A stretch of 64,000 nt of DNA from CAZIUL01 sp964542475. Its GTDB lineage: Bacteria > Planctomycetota > B15-G4 > CAYZWU01. The notes under the pieces were generated by a model. It was not told where the DNA came from, searched no databases, and saw only the letters and a list, made by a program, of their open reading frames with translations. Position 1 is the first letter of the stretch. Each line of letters opens with the position of its first letter. The translations under genes and the position numbers were made by a program. Positions 41,877 through 51,093 of this stretch are shown piece by piece. The DNA lies in the NCBI GenBank assembly GCA_964542475.1, contig CAZIUL010000008.1:66346-130345 (forward strand). Direction: 5' to 3'.

Positions 41877-42614
41877 ATGAAAGGAAATGTCGTTGTCATG
41901 ACGGAACAGATAGTGCGTGTATACACCGATGGAGCCTGCAAGAAGAATCCGGGTCCGGGTGGGTATGGTGTTCGCATCCGTTATCCGGACGGCAGGGTCA
42001 AGGAGTTCGGGGGGAGTGAAGAGTCTACCACGAACAACAGGATGGAGCTCAAGGCAGCGATAGAGGCGCTGCGGCGCACTCGGACCGAAAAGCCGGTCGT
42101 TGTTGTCACGGACAGCGAATATGTCCGTCAGGGGATAACTTCCTGGATTCAAGGTTGGAAGACGCGGGGCTGGGTGACGCGGAACAACAAACCTGTTTCC
42201 AACCAGGATCTCTGGAAGGAGCTTGATGATCTAAGAAGCGCGGACGTTGAATTCGAATACACGGCTGGACACGCCGGCGACCCGGACAACGAGCGGTGTG
42301 ACCGGATCGCATCGTCGTTTGCCATTGGAGAACCCGTGGAACTGATAGACGGGGTGGATCATACACCGACAGTCCCCAACAAACACAAGCCCCCGAAAAA
42401 GAAAAGCAGGTACAAGGCCGCGCAAGGCCTCTATTCCGGTCCTATCGTCTACCTGAGCCATGTCGGCGGGAAGCTGGGTCGGCATTCATCCTGGGCAGAA
42501 TGCGAAAAGGTTGTAAACGGGGTGAGCGGCGCGCTTTTCAAAAAGTGCAAGGGCCCGATCGAAACGGCTGAGACTTTAAAAAAGTGGGGCCTCCTCGGAG
42601 GGGGCCGGGACTGA
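41877..42614 (+). CDS. rnhA: Ribonuclease HI with C-terminal viroplasmin-like domain
   Basis: 245 residues. The N-terminal 145 residues are RNase HI, which cuts the RNA strand of RNA-DNA hybrids: VYTDGACKKNPGPGGYG (first Asp), NNRMELKAAIEAL (Glu), VTDSEYVRQGI (Asp), GHAGDPDNERCDRIA (His and last Asp). A Lys/Pro-rich linker follows (KHKPPKKKSRYK). Residues about 190-240 (YLSHVGGKLGRHSSWAEC, VNGVSGALFKKC) resemble the caulimovirus viroplasmin / RNase H1 hybrid-binding domain, which normally sits at the N-terminus. An ATG at 41898 is an alternative start. It is convergent with the GT4 gene. Confidence 0.88.
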   Translation: MKGNVVVMTEQIVRVYTDGACKKNPGPGGYGVRIRYPDGRVKEFGGSEESTTNNRMELKAAIEALRRTRTEKPVVVVTDSEYVRQGITSWIQGWKTRGWVTRNNKPVSNQDLWKELDDLRSADVEFEYTAGHAGDPDNERCDRIASSFAIGEPVELIDGVDHTPTVPNKHKPPKKKSRYKAAQGLYSGPIVYLSHVGGKLGRHSSWAECEKVVNGVSGALFKKCKGPIETAETLKKWGLLGGGRD

Positions 42615-42662
42615 GGGATTTACCCGAATGAAGCCTCTTCATCCGCCGGCCATCTATACAAT

Positions 42663-44912
42663 CTAGTGATGCATCAGGCTCGAAACCTCATACATTGTCA
42701 TCAGCGACAGCAGAAAGCTCAGGGTGCTCTCAGCCCCTTGATTCAGGTTTGCGCCCGACGGAGTAAGGCCGTCGCAGCAGCCGCCCGTTCTGAAGTCATA
42801 GATCGCGTCACCAACGTCGTTTTTGCCGAGAAACCAGTCGAAACATTGGCTCATGCGGTCGAGATAGATCTTATTCTTGGTTCTACGATACGCTGTCTTG
42901 CACGCTTCGATGAGGTCGGATGCATCTATGGGCTGCTGGTCGAACTGCGCTTTTTCCTTATCCTTGGGAAACCATCCGTTGTTGCCTACAATTGACAGAT
43001 GATCCCCCTCTAATTGAATATCGAACAAAAAGTTGAGGCTGTCCTCGGCCACCTCCATGTAATCGTCGCGATGAGACCGGTATGCCGCCAGAAACATTGC
43101 ATGCGGGATGGTGGCGTTTCCATAGGTGATAGTGTCCTCGAACCAGCGCCACTTTTTTGATGACGATTTGCGAAAGGCGTCAAGAAGAATGCTCCCGAAG
43201 TCGTCCGCCCTGCGGCGCACTTCGGAAGCGCCCGGGTACCGGTCGAGAAAGTAGTGAAGGCCGAGAATAGCATATGATGTTCCCCTGAGCGTCAGGTTGT
43301 CGAGCCGGTTGAGAGCCTTGTCGAACAGCTCCTTGGACAGTGCACGAAAAGGTGTCGGTGCGAAAGCGATGGTGTAGCCGAGCCCCCACAAGGCCCGACC
43401 GAAACAGTCGTCCGAACCTCCTTCATCCAAGTAGTGCCTGTCGTAAGATACGAAGTTCCGAAACCAACCGTCCTCCATCTGGCAGTATTGGAGGAACGAA
43501 AGGTAGGGGGTCAGGAGCTTGAGGATTTTTGTGTCCCTGAAGATCCGGAAGTACTTGGTCGCGACCACAAGGGCACGCGCGTTGTCATCCACGCAATAGC
43601 CGTGGTTGAAGTTGGGAATCGTGAAGCTGGCGTGCTGAAGTATCCCGGTCGAGTCGGTGAGACGCCTCAGGTGCTCCATCTTGGGTTCGGGCACGTTGGT
43701 GGACGAGATCATTTTCGAGCGGAAAACAGGCTTCTGAAGCTTTTGCTTCTTTACCTCCTGCAGCACGTGGTGAAACAGCTCCGTGTAGCGCCTCGAAACC
43801 TCCTTCCAGGTCATTGACCTGCAGTAGTCGTAGGCCTTCTTGCGTATGCTGTGGATTTTCACCTTGTCGTCGAGAAGACCGATGACCGCGTTTTCGATCG
43901 CCCCGGGATCGTTGAACGGCACAAGGATGCCGCGGTCGTTATCGAGCATCTCCTCCGCGTACCAGTAAGGCGTCGAGATCACGGCTTTGCCCGTGCCGAG
44001 CGAATATGCGAGCGTGCCGCTCGTGATCTGTTCCCGTTTCAGGTAAGGGGTGATGTATATGTCCGCCATGCCGAGGAACTCGCACAGCTCCTCGAGCTCA
44101 ACGAAGCGGTTCTGGAAGATAATCGAGTCCGAAAGTCCGAGGGAATCCACCATGCGGCGGAGCCCGACACGGTACTTCTCGCCGGTGTGTTGAAGGATGT
44201 TGGGGTGCGTGGCCCCTAGCACGACATAAACGGTGTCGGGATGTTTTGCCGTCACCCCTTCCATTGCCTTTATGGCGCACTCTATGCCCTTGTCCGGACC
44301 GAGCAGTCCGAATGTCAGGATGACCTGCTTGCCCTCGACATTGAACTTGTCCTTGTAGTAGTTGGGATCCATGAAAGGCATGTCAGGGATCCCGTGGTGT
44401 ATCATGACAGCTTTCTTGTCATCTACACCATAGACATCCTTCAGCATGCCCAGGGCCCTCTCGCTCATGACAACCACCCTGGCCGAGAGCCTGCATATTT
44501 CATCAACGATCTTTTTCTGCGCGGAGTTGGGCTCTTCCAGTACCGTGTGGAAAGTTGTGACAACAGGCACCCTGAGCTGCCGCAGTGTCAGAAGGATGTT
44601 TCCGCCTTCCTCGCCTCCGAAAATCCCGAACTCGTGCTGCAGGCATACAACATTTACCTTGCTGAAGTTTATGAAGTCCGCAGCTCTCAGATAATCGGCC
44701 TGCGAGTTCTGCGCGATCTCCAGCCTGACACGCTCGGGATAAGCGTACCCTTCAGACCTGTCGTTCATGGCTGCAGAAAACACCATGCGGGATTCTTTCA
44801 TCTCGCGCGCAACTGCTTCGCAGATATCCGTGGTAAACGTGGCGATGCCGCACCGCCTCGGCAGGTAGTTGCCTATGAAGCAGACCCCGATGTCGTCGAA
44901 CCGTTTCGCCAT
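42663..44912 (-). CDS. GT4 glycosyltransferase fused to a C-terminal helical domain
   Basis: 749 residues. The N-terminal about 390 are a GT-B, GT4-type transferase: GNYLPRRCGIATFTTDI at the start, HHGIPDMPF, FGLLGPDKGIECAIKA, and TSGTLAYSLGTGKAVIS. The C-terminal about 350 residues are all-helical with aromatic hairpins (DDCFGRALWGLGY, NFNHGYCVDDNARAL, GGCCDGLTPSG), like six-hairpin glycosidases. So one chain may both add and trim or sense a sugar; that is inference. AAGGAGC 8 bp before the ATG at 44912 sets the start and dismisses 97 upstream codons. A strong promoter lies at 45001-45028. Confidence 0.82.
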   Translation of the reverse strand: MAKRFDDIGVCFIGNYLPRRCGIATFTTDICEAVAREMKESRMVFSAAMNDRSEGYAYPERVRLEIAQNSQADYLRAADFINFSKVNVVCLQHEFGIFGGEEGGNILLTLRQLRVPVVTTFHTVLEEPNSAQKKIVDEICRLSARVVVMSERALGMLKDVYGVDDKKAVMIHHGIPDMPFMDPNYYKDKFNVEGKQVILTFGLLGPDKGIECAIKAMEGVTAKHPDTVYVVLGATHPNILQHTGEKYRVGLRRMVDSLGLSDSIIFQNRFVELEELCEFLGMADIYITPYLKREQITSGTLAYSLGTGKAVISTPYWYAEEMLDNDRGILVPFNDPGAIENAVIGLLDDKVKIHSIRKKAYDYCRSMTWKEVSRRYTELFHHVLQEVKKQKLQKPVFRSKMISSTNVPEPKMEHLRRLTDSTGILQHASFTIPNFNHGYCVDDNARALVVATKYFRIFRDTKILKLLTPYLSFLQYCQMEDGWFRNFVSYDRHYLDEGGSDDCFGRALWGLGYTIAFAPTPFRALSKELFDKALNRLDNLTLRGTSYAILGLHYFLDRYPGASEVRRRADDFGSILLDAFRKSSSKKWRWFEDTITYGNATIPHAMFLAAYRSHRDDYMEVAEDSLNFLFDIQLEGDHLSIVGNNGWFPKDKEKAQFDQQPIDASDLIEACKTAYRRTKNKIYLDRMSQCFDWFLGKNDVGDAIYDFRTGGCCDGLTPSGANLNQGAESTLSFLLSLMTMYEVSSLMHH

Positions 44913-45000
44913 TAAATTGCTCCTTGCCTGCAAGCAGACAGCTGTGAATACCTGATGTAGCCGCCCCGTACCGCCGGGGGTTGTCCGATGTTCAGGTGTT

Positions 45001-45028
45001 ATTCTAATCGCTTGAACGCTCGTGTAAA
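45001..45028 (-). promoter_or_regulatory. Strong sigma-70 promoter for the GT4 fusion gene
   Basis: Read on the minus strand: TTTACA (45028-45023), a 16-bp spacer, TAGAAT (45006-45001). Both boxes match the consensus in five of six bases. Transcription would begin near 44994 and leave a leader of about 80 nt, which contains a CCCC/GGGG stem, before the AAGGAGC and ATG. Confidence 0.55.
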
Positions 45029-45064
45029 GATTCTGTATGCAAAGTTGGTGTAAAGCCTGGAATC

Positions 45065-46342
45065 TCAATCCAGGTGGAAGCGGATCCCTGACAGGATGGC
45101 TTTCCTGCAGACCGGGCAGAACGCGCCGCCGCCCGTGAGCATGATGCAGGTGTGGAACGGCCTGTACAGCCCTTTGGCGCGGTACCCGGCTCCTTCGAAG
45201 CAACCGACCAGGTCGAAGTAGCGCGGATCATTCGGCGTTGGAACCGGTGTGCCTTTTTTTATCAGCGCTTTCCACTTGGGCGCTTCAGGGTTAAGAAGTG
45301 CGGTGATGTTGGGTTCCCACGGCTCGACTCCGTCCGGGTAAAAATCGATGTAGGTCACCGGCGATGTGAAGTACTCGTCCGCGAGCCCGCCGAAGAGGTG
45401 GCCGAACTCGTGCGCGATGACCCCGGGGAGCTTCCCGGATACGATCGCGTAGAGGTTGTAGATCCCGCCGCCCCCGTACCTGGGCGAGTTGTAGATGATC
45501 AGGATGTAGTCGTAGGGAACGCAGGCGGCCGCGTCGTGAATCGATTTGATATCCATGGACAGCGGATAACGGGCCAGCCCGAACGTGTTGAAGCTTAACT
45601 CAAAAGCTGTTGACCTGAACTCCTCTTTCCGCGGCTCGTCCACTCCCGATTCCAGGGAGGGACATTCGATTGCGTTGATGTTGAAACTGCTCTTGCTCTC
45701 TTTGAGCGGGCTCACAGCCATCAGCTCGTCTGCTATCTTGCGTGCGTCCCGCACGAACTTTTTCATCTCCCTGGCAGTGTATCCGTCACCGAGGATCACC
45801 AGGTCCACATGGTCCTTTGGGCTGCCGTTGCTGAGGATCTTCACGCTTTTTCTGCTGCCTTGCCAATGGCTGTCGGTCCTGATCAGGCTCTTGTCCATCA
45901 CTATTTTTTGCCGGAAGATCTCGACAGACTCGGTCATGCCGTTACATTTCGAGACGGCAAGAACAACATCTTTTTTGGGATAAGGCATGATTAGCACGTG
46001 CTCGAACACCCTGAAAACATTGTTGTGCGCCTCTTCGGTTGTTCTCCACTCCCCGAACAGCGTGCAAAAACCGCGGGAAAAGATCTGTGTTCCGCTTTTT
46101 GCGTCGTACAGGTTGAAACGGTACGATCCAAGGCCATCCGAACGTACCGGCCTTCTTTTCGGTCCTGCATAGAACGGCTCTTCGATCAGCTCGTCAATGC
46201 ATATTTTTTCGGTTTCGTGGGTGCCGAAGAAGTGGAGATCCACCCTCAGCACCTTGTCTTCGAAAAAATCGTTGAAGCGCACCTCCTCGGCAGGCTGGCA
46301 GGGTTGGAGAGAAAGAAAGACGAGAATCATGGTAAAAAACAT
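45065..46342 (-). CDS. Secreted M64-family (IgA peptidase-like) metallopeptidase
   Basis: 425 residues. A hydrophobic start (MFFTMILVFLSLQPC) serves as signal peptide. The zinc site is HEFGHLFGGLADEY near 325, with the third ligand in LADEY, the hallmark of peptidase M64. The domain before it has VDLVILGDGYTAREM, also typical of M64. The N-terminal about 130 residues are the M64 N-domain beta sandwich. The C-terminus has FCPVCRKAI. GGAGAAC precedes the ATG. Bacteroides relatives cut immunoglobulin A, but most environmental ones have unknown targets. It lies between the sulfatase-fold and GT4 genes on the same strand. Confidence 0.86.
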   Translation of the reverse strand: MFFTMILVFLSLQPCQPAEEVRFNDFFEDKVLRVDLHFFGTHETEKICIDELIEEPFYAGPKRRPVRSDGLGSYRFNLYDAKSGTQIFSRGFCTLFGEWRTTEEAHNNVFRVFEHVLIMPYPKKDVVLAVSKCNGMTESVEIFRQKIVMDKSLIRTDSHWQGSRKSVKILSNGSPKDHVDLVILGDGYTAREMKKFVRDARKIADELMAVSPLKESKSSFNINAIECPSLESGVDEPRKEEFRSTAFELSFNTFGLARYPLSMDIKSIHDAAACVPYDYILIIYNSPRYGGGGIYNLYAIVSGKLPGVIAHEFGHLFGGLADEYFTSPVTYIDFYPDGVEPWEPNITALLNPEAPKWKALIKKGTPVPTPNDPRYFDLVGCFEGAGYRAKGLYRPFHTCIMLTGGGAFCPVCRKAILSGIRFHLD

Positions 46343-46374
46343 ATTGGTTCTCCGTTCAAGGGACGAGCGATGAG

Positions 46375-47811
46375 TCAGTAGCCGAGCTCGTTCAGTTTGT
46401 CGATGGAGTCGTCATCCGCGGAATTGGCTCTCCTCACGTCGATTTTGTAACTGGTTGCCCATTGTTCAAGGATGGCTTCAAGCTTCAGTGCGATGTCAGC
46501 GGTTTCAGGCCTGTCTATCAGGTTTTCTGTCTCTAAAGGATCGTCTTCCATGTTGTAAAGCTCTTTCCTGCCCTTGGATCCTGGAAAGCTTATGAATTTC
46601 CAGGGACCGCGGCGTACGCACTTCGCTTTCAACAGGTTTGGGCGCGCAGCACCCCTTTCTGCAGCGATGGGTTGGGTCGCTTCGGAAAAGAGAGGGTTAT
46701 CCGTAGGTGCGGCCTTGGGTGAGCCGAGCAAGAGCTCTGCAAAGCTTTGGCCCTGAAAACCTGAAGGAGCCTCGATTTCAGCGATATCAAGCAGGGTGGG
46801 GCCCAGGTCGATGTTGCAGAACAGTCCGTCGCATCTGCGGGGAGCGGCGATCTGGCCGCTTGGGAAGCTGATCAAAAGAGGCAGACGAATGGTGGTGTCG
46901 TAAACGAATCTACCGTGATTGAAATGGTCGTCATGCTCCCAGAACGTTTCACCGTGGTCCGAGGTGAACACAACAACAGTATCGTCGCTTAGGCCTGAAT
47001 CATTGATAAGCTCGATCACCTTGCCGAACTGCTGGTCCACGTACCGTATCTCGGCGCAGTAAAGGTTGTGAAGGTTTTTTTCGAAGCTGCCCGGTAAGCC
47101 GCCTGATGCCGCAAGGTTTTTCTGAGCGATCGGGAAATCGGGAGTTTCCGGATTTCCCGGCTGTTCACGGGCCCCAAACAGCTTCATCGTTTCCAACGGC
47201 GGGTCGTAAGGCCAATGCGGATCGAAGTAGTGAAGCATCACGAAAAACGGCTTGTTTTTTTGGCGCCTGTTCACCCATTCGGAAAAGCTGCGGGTCACGC
47301 TCCACGCGGACCGTACGAGCTTGTTGTCGCGAAGCATGGTCGAGCTTGTGAACTCTTCATCGAAGTGGTCGAACCCCCTGTCCATGCCAAAGGTTTTGCT
47401 CAGGCAGTAGCTGGACACGAAAGCGGCTGTGTCGTACCCGGCCCGTCTGAAAACGTTGCCAAGGACCGGCAGGGAATCGTCGGGAGCATAGCCGTTCCTG
47501 AACGCCCCGTGGTCCTTCGGATGAAGCGATGTCAGCAAGGATGCGAACGAGGCAAGGGTGGTCGGCACCACGCTATAGTAGCGCGTAAACTGCACGCTCT
47601 TTTCAGCGAGACGATCGATGTTCGGACTTGTATCCCGATCGTACCCGTAGCAGCCGAGGTGATCGGCGCGCAGAGTATCCACAACCACAAGCAGGATGTT
47701 TACGCGCGGGTTGCCGTTTCCGCAGCCATTTAAAAGGATAACGGCGATACATGCAACAAGCGCCGTGACCGCCGCATTCAGGCGGATCTGTCCCGCTGTT
47801 TTCGCCTTCAC
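46375..47811 (-). CDS. Sulfatase-fold lipoprotein with a TLASF active-site stretch
   Basis: 478 residues. Lipoprotein signal (VILLNGCGNGN), then the sulfatase domain: LLVVVDTLRADHLGCYGYD near 44, PTTLASFASLLTSLHPKDHG near 84, FTSDHGETF and HFNHGRFVYDTTIRLPLLI. The usual C-x-P-x-R is T-L-A-S-F, so both the formylglycine Cys and the core Pro are gone. It ends IDKLNELGY, like the other two. The start is a GTG that overlaps the thiD stop as GTGA, so translation is coupled to thiD. Its reaction is uncertain; a phosphodiesterase or inactive member is possible. Confidence 0.78.
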   Translation of the reverse strand: MKAKTAGQIRLNAAVTALVACIAVILLNGCGNGNPRVNILLVVVDTLRADHLGCYGYDRDTSPNIDRLAEKSVQFTRYYSVVPTTLASFASLLTSLHPKDHGAFRNGYAPDDSLPVLGNVFRRAGYDTAAFVSSYCLSKTFGMDRGFDHFDEEFTSSTMLRDNKLVRSAWSVTRSFSEWVNRRQKNKPFFVMLHYFDPHWPYDPPLETMKLFGAREQPGNPETPDFPIAQKNLAASGGLPGSFEKNLHNLYCAEIRYVDQQFGKVIELINDSGLSDDTVVVFTSDHGETFWEHDDHFNHGRFVYDTTIRLPLLISFPSGQIAAPRRCDGLFCNIDLGPTLLDIAEIEAPSGFQGQSFAELLLGSPKAAPTDNPLFSEATQPIAAERGAARPNLLKAKCVRRGPWKFISFPGSKGRKELYNMEDDPLETENLIDRPETADIALKLEAILEQWATSYKIDVRRANSADDDSIDKLNELGY

Positions 47812-48638
47812 GACCTTGTCTCCTTCACATCAGGAATGCGCGCCGGTTTCACGCCGTGGTTCAGCGGGCCTCGGCCTTGTCCGATTCCCGGAGCGGATCC
47901 GATGGCCAGAGACACGTAGTCCCCGGCCGAACGGAAAGCCTGTTCCACGGTCTTTTCCAGGGCCAGGCAGGCGGCGACAGCGGCTGAAAATGTGCAGCCT
48001 GTGCCGTGCGTGTGTGCCGATTTTATCCTGGGTCTGCAAAGGGAAACAATGTGACTCCCGTCGAATAGCAGATCCTGCGGGTTGCCATCGAGATGTCCGC
48101 CTTTCAGCATCACGTTTTTCGGTCCCATGCCGTGCAGATCCCTTGCAGCGGCCTCCGCCTGTTTCGTGTTTTCGATGGGGCGCCCCAGTATCGTTTCCGC
48201 TTCCGGGATGTTTGGTGTGAGCACATCGCATAAGGGGAAGAGTTCATCGACAAGCACTTTCCTTCCCGCGCCATCGAGGAGCTCGAACCCGCTTTCCGAG
48301 ATCATGACCGGATCCACCACAAGGTGGGGAGGGCGATGATCCCTGATGGCCCGGGCAACAGCGGACGCAACCGGGCCTGACAGGAGCATGCCCACCTTTA
48401 CGCTGTCAGCCCCGATGTCGCACAGAACAGCTTCGGCTTGATTGCCCACCTCATCGGGCGGGACCGGGTGAACCGATCTCACGTCTCTGGTGTTCTGTGC
48501 TGTCACAGCCGTTATCACGGAGGCTCCGTAGACTCCGAATGCGCAAAATGTTTTGAGATCGGCCTGAATGCCGGCTCCTCCGCCGGAGTCGGAACCTGCG
48601 ATGGTCAGAACTCTTTTCGAAAAGAAATTGTTCTTCAA
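47808..48638 (-). CDS. thiD: Hydroxymethylpyrimidine/phosphomethylpyrimidine kinase
   Basis: Ribokinase-fold enzyme of thiamin synthesis that phosphorylates HMP to HMP-P and then HMP-PP in the cytosol. It shows LTIAGSDSGGGAGIQADL, SVITAVTAQNT, VGML, VDPVMISESGFELL, TPNIPEAETILG, KGGHL and the catalytic GTGCTFSAA. From a TTG at 48638 it has 276 residues, the usual ThiD length, with AAAGGA 11 bp upstream; an ATG at 48704 would add 22 residues with no site. No other thiamin gene is near. It shares a transcript with the sulfatase-fold gene through the GTGA overlap. No THI-box riboswitch is seen in the short gap upstream. Confidence 0.9.
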   Translation of the reverse strand: MKNNFFSKRVLTIAGSDSGGGAGIQADLKTFCAFGVYGASVITAVTAQNTRDVRSVHPVPPDEVGNQAEAVLCDIGADSVKVGMLLSGPVASAVARAIRDHRPPHLVVDPVMISESGFELLDGAGRKVLVDELFPLCDVLTPNIPEAETILGRPIENTKQAEAAARDLHGMGPKNVMLKGGHLDGNPQDLLFDGSHIVSLCRPRIKSAHTHGTGCTFSAAVAACLALEKTVEQAFRSAGDYVSLAIGSAPGIGQGRGPLNHGVKPARIPDVKETRS

Positions 48639-48730
48639 AGCACGGTATTTCCTTTGTTTTAACGTTGTAACGGCTGTTTGATGTCGTTCGTCATGAAAGC
48701 ACATACGCTGTCAAGGTCCGGCCTGAGAGC

Positions 48731-50233
48731 TCATGTTTTTTGCAACCTCGCACCTGTTGAGGGAAAGAGCAGGCTGAACACGATGTTGGCAAAAGAGGCA
48801 ACCGCAAAAGCGATCGTCAGGTTGTAGATCTCGATTCCGCCGTGAGCAGCAGGATCCCAAACCTGAGGCCATATAAGTGCCGTTGAAAAACCTGAAAACA
48901 TACCGGCGATGCATCCCGCGTACGAGGCCTTTTTCCAGAGAAGCAAAATAGCCACCTGCGGTCCGAATGCGCCCCCTAGCACAGCCCAGCCGTAGGTGAG
49001 CACGTATTTGAAAACCTGTACCTCGGAATCGATTACCAGGAGCAGGGCAGCCACACCCAGCACGAACAGCACGGTACGGTTTATGATCATGTGAGCCTTC
49101 TTCCCTTTCCTGTCGAAAAGCCTGCTGTAGATGTCGTTGGCCCCGCTGCTCGCGGCGACCACGAGCTGGCTGTCGGCTGTGGAGCAGATCGCTGCCAGAA
49201 CCGCCGCTAGCACCATTCCCGACATAATTCCCGGTATGAGGTGTATGGCCGCGAGCACGAGCCCGTTTTCCCCGGCTGATTTCACCCCCTGTGCCAGGTC
49301 GGCAGCCAGCGGAGAGGTCCACAGTTCGCCCGCTTCGGTCATGGCCCTTACAAGAAGCCCGATCGTGACCGCTCCCCAGTAGACCATACCTGCCCAGGCC
49401 ACGGAAACGATCCCACCCAGGACCGCTTCTCTGCGGTTTTTCAACGCCATGAATCGGACCAGCACGTGGGGTTGGCCCGGATAGCCGAAGTTGATTCCCA
49501 GTGCGCCGATTCCGAGCAGGAAGCCAACAAGGGCGGTGCCGGTTTTTTGCGGCCAGAAGGCGAGAAGCGAGGCATCCACAGGCGCCAGGCTGCTGTTGAT
49601 GAAATCGTAACCCCCGAACTTCGAAAAAAGGTACAGAGGAAAAGCAACCAGGGTGCCGAGCATGATCAGGCCTTGAAGGAAATCGGTCCAGCAGGCGGCG
49701 CGGAACCCGCCGATCACCGTGTAAAGAAGCACGATTACAGCTCCTATCAGCACGCCGGCCCAGTAGGGAAGGCCGCTGAAAGCGGTTGAAAAAGCGTTGC
49801 CCGCGGCTGCGAACTGTGCTGCGACGTAGAGCCACATGGCTGTGATGATGACTATAACGGTGAGAATACGGAGTATCGGGATGCGTTCCTTGAAAGAAAA
49901 CGAAAAGAAATCGGGCAGGGTCAGGGCCCCGAGTTTGACCGATTGGTCGTGCATCCTGCCCGCGATGAAGAACCAGTTGAAGATGAATCCCAAGAGACAG
50001 CCTGGAATTATCCAGTACGCTGATACGCCGCTTGTGAACGCCCAACCCACGAGCCCTAGAGTCACCCAGCCGGACTCGCTTGATGCTGACGCGGAAAGCG
50101 CGGCAACCCATCCGCCGAGGGAGCGGCCGGCCAGAAAAAAATCCTCGTCGCTTCTCTTTGCATAACGGGCCGAGTAGATGCCAACGCTGACTATCAGCAG
50201 GGTGTACAGACAGAAAGCAATGGTGAAAGTCAT
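48731..50233 (-). CDS. Sodium:solute symporter, PutP-like (SSS family)
   Basis: 500-residue inner-membrane transporter with about 13 hydrophobic helices that moves a solute with sodium. The N-terminus has RSDEDFFLAGRSLGGWVAALS, the SSS hallmark. Helix 5-6 carries VLLYTVIGGFRAACWTDFLQG, and later come GINFGYPGQPHVLVRFMA and AAVLAAICSTADSQLVVAA, all closest to the proline transporter PutP. It is on the minus strand just upstream of thiD (93-bp gap). The 372-bp gap upstream is shared with ndk. Unlike the remnant at 24868 this copy is intact. The substrate proline is a best guess. Confidence 0.88.
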   Translation of the reverse strand: MTFTIAFCLYTLLIVSVGIYSARYAKRSDEDFFLAGRSLGGWVAALSASASSESGWVTLGLVGWAFTSGVSAYWIIPGCLLGFIFNWFFIAGRMHDQSVKLGALTLPDFFSFSFKERIPILRILTVIVIITAMWLYVAAQFAAAGNAFSTAFSGLPYWAGVLIGAVIVLLYTVIGGFRAACWTDFLQGLIMLGTLVAFPLYLFSKFGGYDFINSSLAPVDASLLAFWPQKTGTALVGFLLGIGALGINFGYPGQPHVLVRFMALKNRREAVLGGIVSVAWAGMVYWGAVTIGLLVRAMTEAGELWTSPLAADLAQGVKSAGENGLVLAAIHLIPGIMSGMVLAAVLAAICSTADSQLVVAASSGANDIYSRLFDRKGKKAHMIINRTVLFVLGVAALLLVIDSEVQVFKYVLTYGWAVLGGAFGPQVAILLLWKKASYAGCIAGMFSGFSTALIWPQVWDPAAHGGIEIYNLTIAFAVASFANIVFSLLFPSTGARLQKT

Positions 50234-50605
50234 TTTCGAGCCTCTAGAAAACAGCGGAAAAGGGCATGCCGGTTCTTATGGACAGGATGGCGAGATCCGG
50301 CCCGATTACGGTTGATGCGCTGCGAACTCCGTGAAAACGCCCATTTTCCGCTTTCCTTTTGATAGACTGAACGGTAATATATTAGGTTTTTGTACAAGCA
50401 CCGGGTTCGATCGAATGATATGCGTTACACCGGTTTACGCCTCGATAAAAACCACGCTGAACGCGCCCGATGATACAGAAAATCAACGGAACAGGCATTG
50501 TTTTTTCGCGGGGTTGTGGATGTAATCGAATAAGGACATCCAGGTCCCGCAGGAGCCGGTTTCATCCGTTTTACATTACTGTTGATCATGATACAGGAGA
50601 GCCAG
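50234..50605. other. 372-bp divergent gap between putP-like gene and ndk
   Basis: The stretch 50365-50400 is AT-rich (TTGATAGACTGAACGGTAAT and on) and could hold a promoter, but no box pair with a proper spacer stands out. A GCATTGTTTTTTCGCGGGG run lies near 50495-50515. A 64-codon open frame (50331-50525) has no site and no recognisable family. Nothing else is visible. Confidence 0.45.
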
Positions 50606-51082
50606 ATGCAGAAGACGTTGACGATCATAAAACCGGATGCGGTTTTGAAGGGTATGGCCGGAAAGATCCTTGCGCGCATGGAAGAGGAGGGGCTGAAGGT
50701 TGTGTCACTCAAGATGGTGCACATGTGCAAGGAAGAGGCAGAGGGGTTCTACCACGTGCATGAGGACAAGCCTTTTTTCGATTCACTGACCGATTTTATG
50801 TCGTCAGGACCGTGCATACCGGCAGTGCTTGAAGGAAACGATGTCATAGAAAGGCTGAGGGATCTCATGGGTGCAACAGATCCCAAGAAAGCCGAGCGCG
50901 GCACGCTGAGGGCGCTTTTTGCCACGGATGTGGAGAAGAACTCGGTACACGGATCCGACTCTCCCGAGAGCGCTGCCACGGAGATCCCCTACTTCTTCAG
51001 CAGCCTTGAATGCTGTGATTACTCCAGAGAAAACGAGGAGGAGCGCGGGGAGGGGTACGAGCCCTTACCGCCTCTGAGCTGA
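50606..51082 (+). CDS. ndk: Nucleoside diphosphate kinase
   Basis: Cytosolic enzyme that keeps NTP and dNTP pools balanced by passing phosphate through its own His. 158 residues: TLTIIKPDAVLKG at the start, FMSSGPCIPAVLEG, and VHGSDSPESAATEIPYFF with the active His. GATDPKKAERGTLRALFA replaces the more common PGTIRGDFG loop. About 20 acidic residues at the C-terminus (ENEEERGEGYEP) go beyond the usual end. GGAGAG 6 bp before the ATG at 50606 sets the start; eight earlier codons are dropped. It is convergent with the uspA-like gene. Confidence 0.95.
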   Translation: MQKTLTIIKPDAVLKGMAGKILARMEEEGLKVVSLKMVHMCKEEAEGFYHVHEDKPFFDSLTDFMSSGPCIPAVLEGNDVIERLRDLMGATDPKKAERGTLRALFATDVEKNSVHGSDSPESAATEIPYFFSSLECCDYSRENEEERGEGYEPLPPLS

Positions 51083-51093
51083 CAACGAACGGA

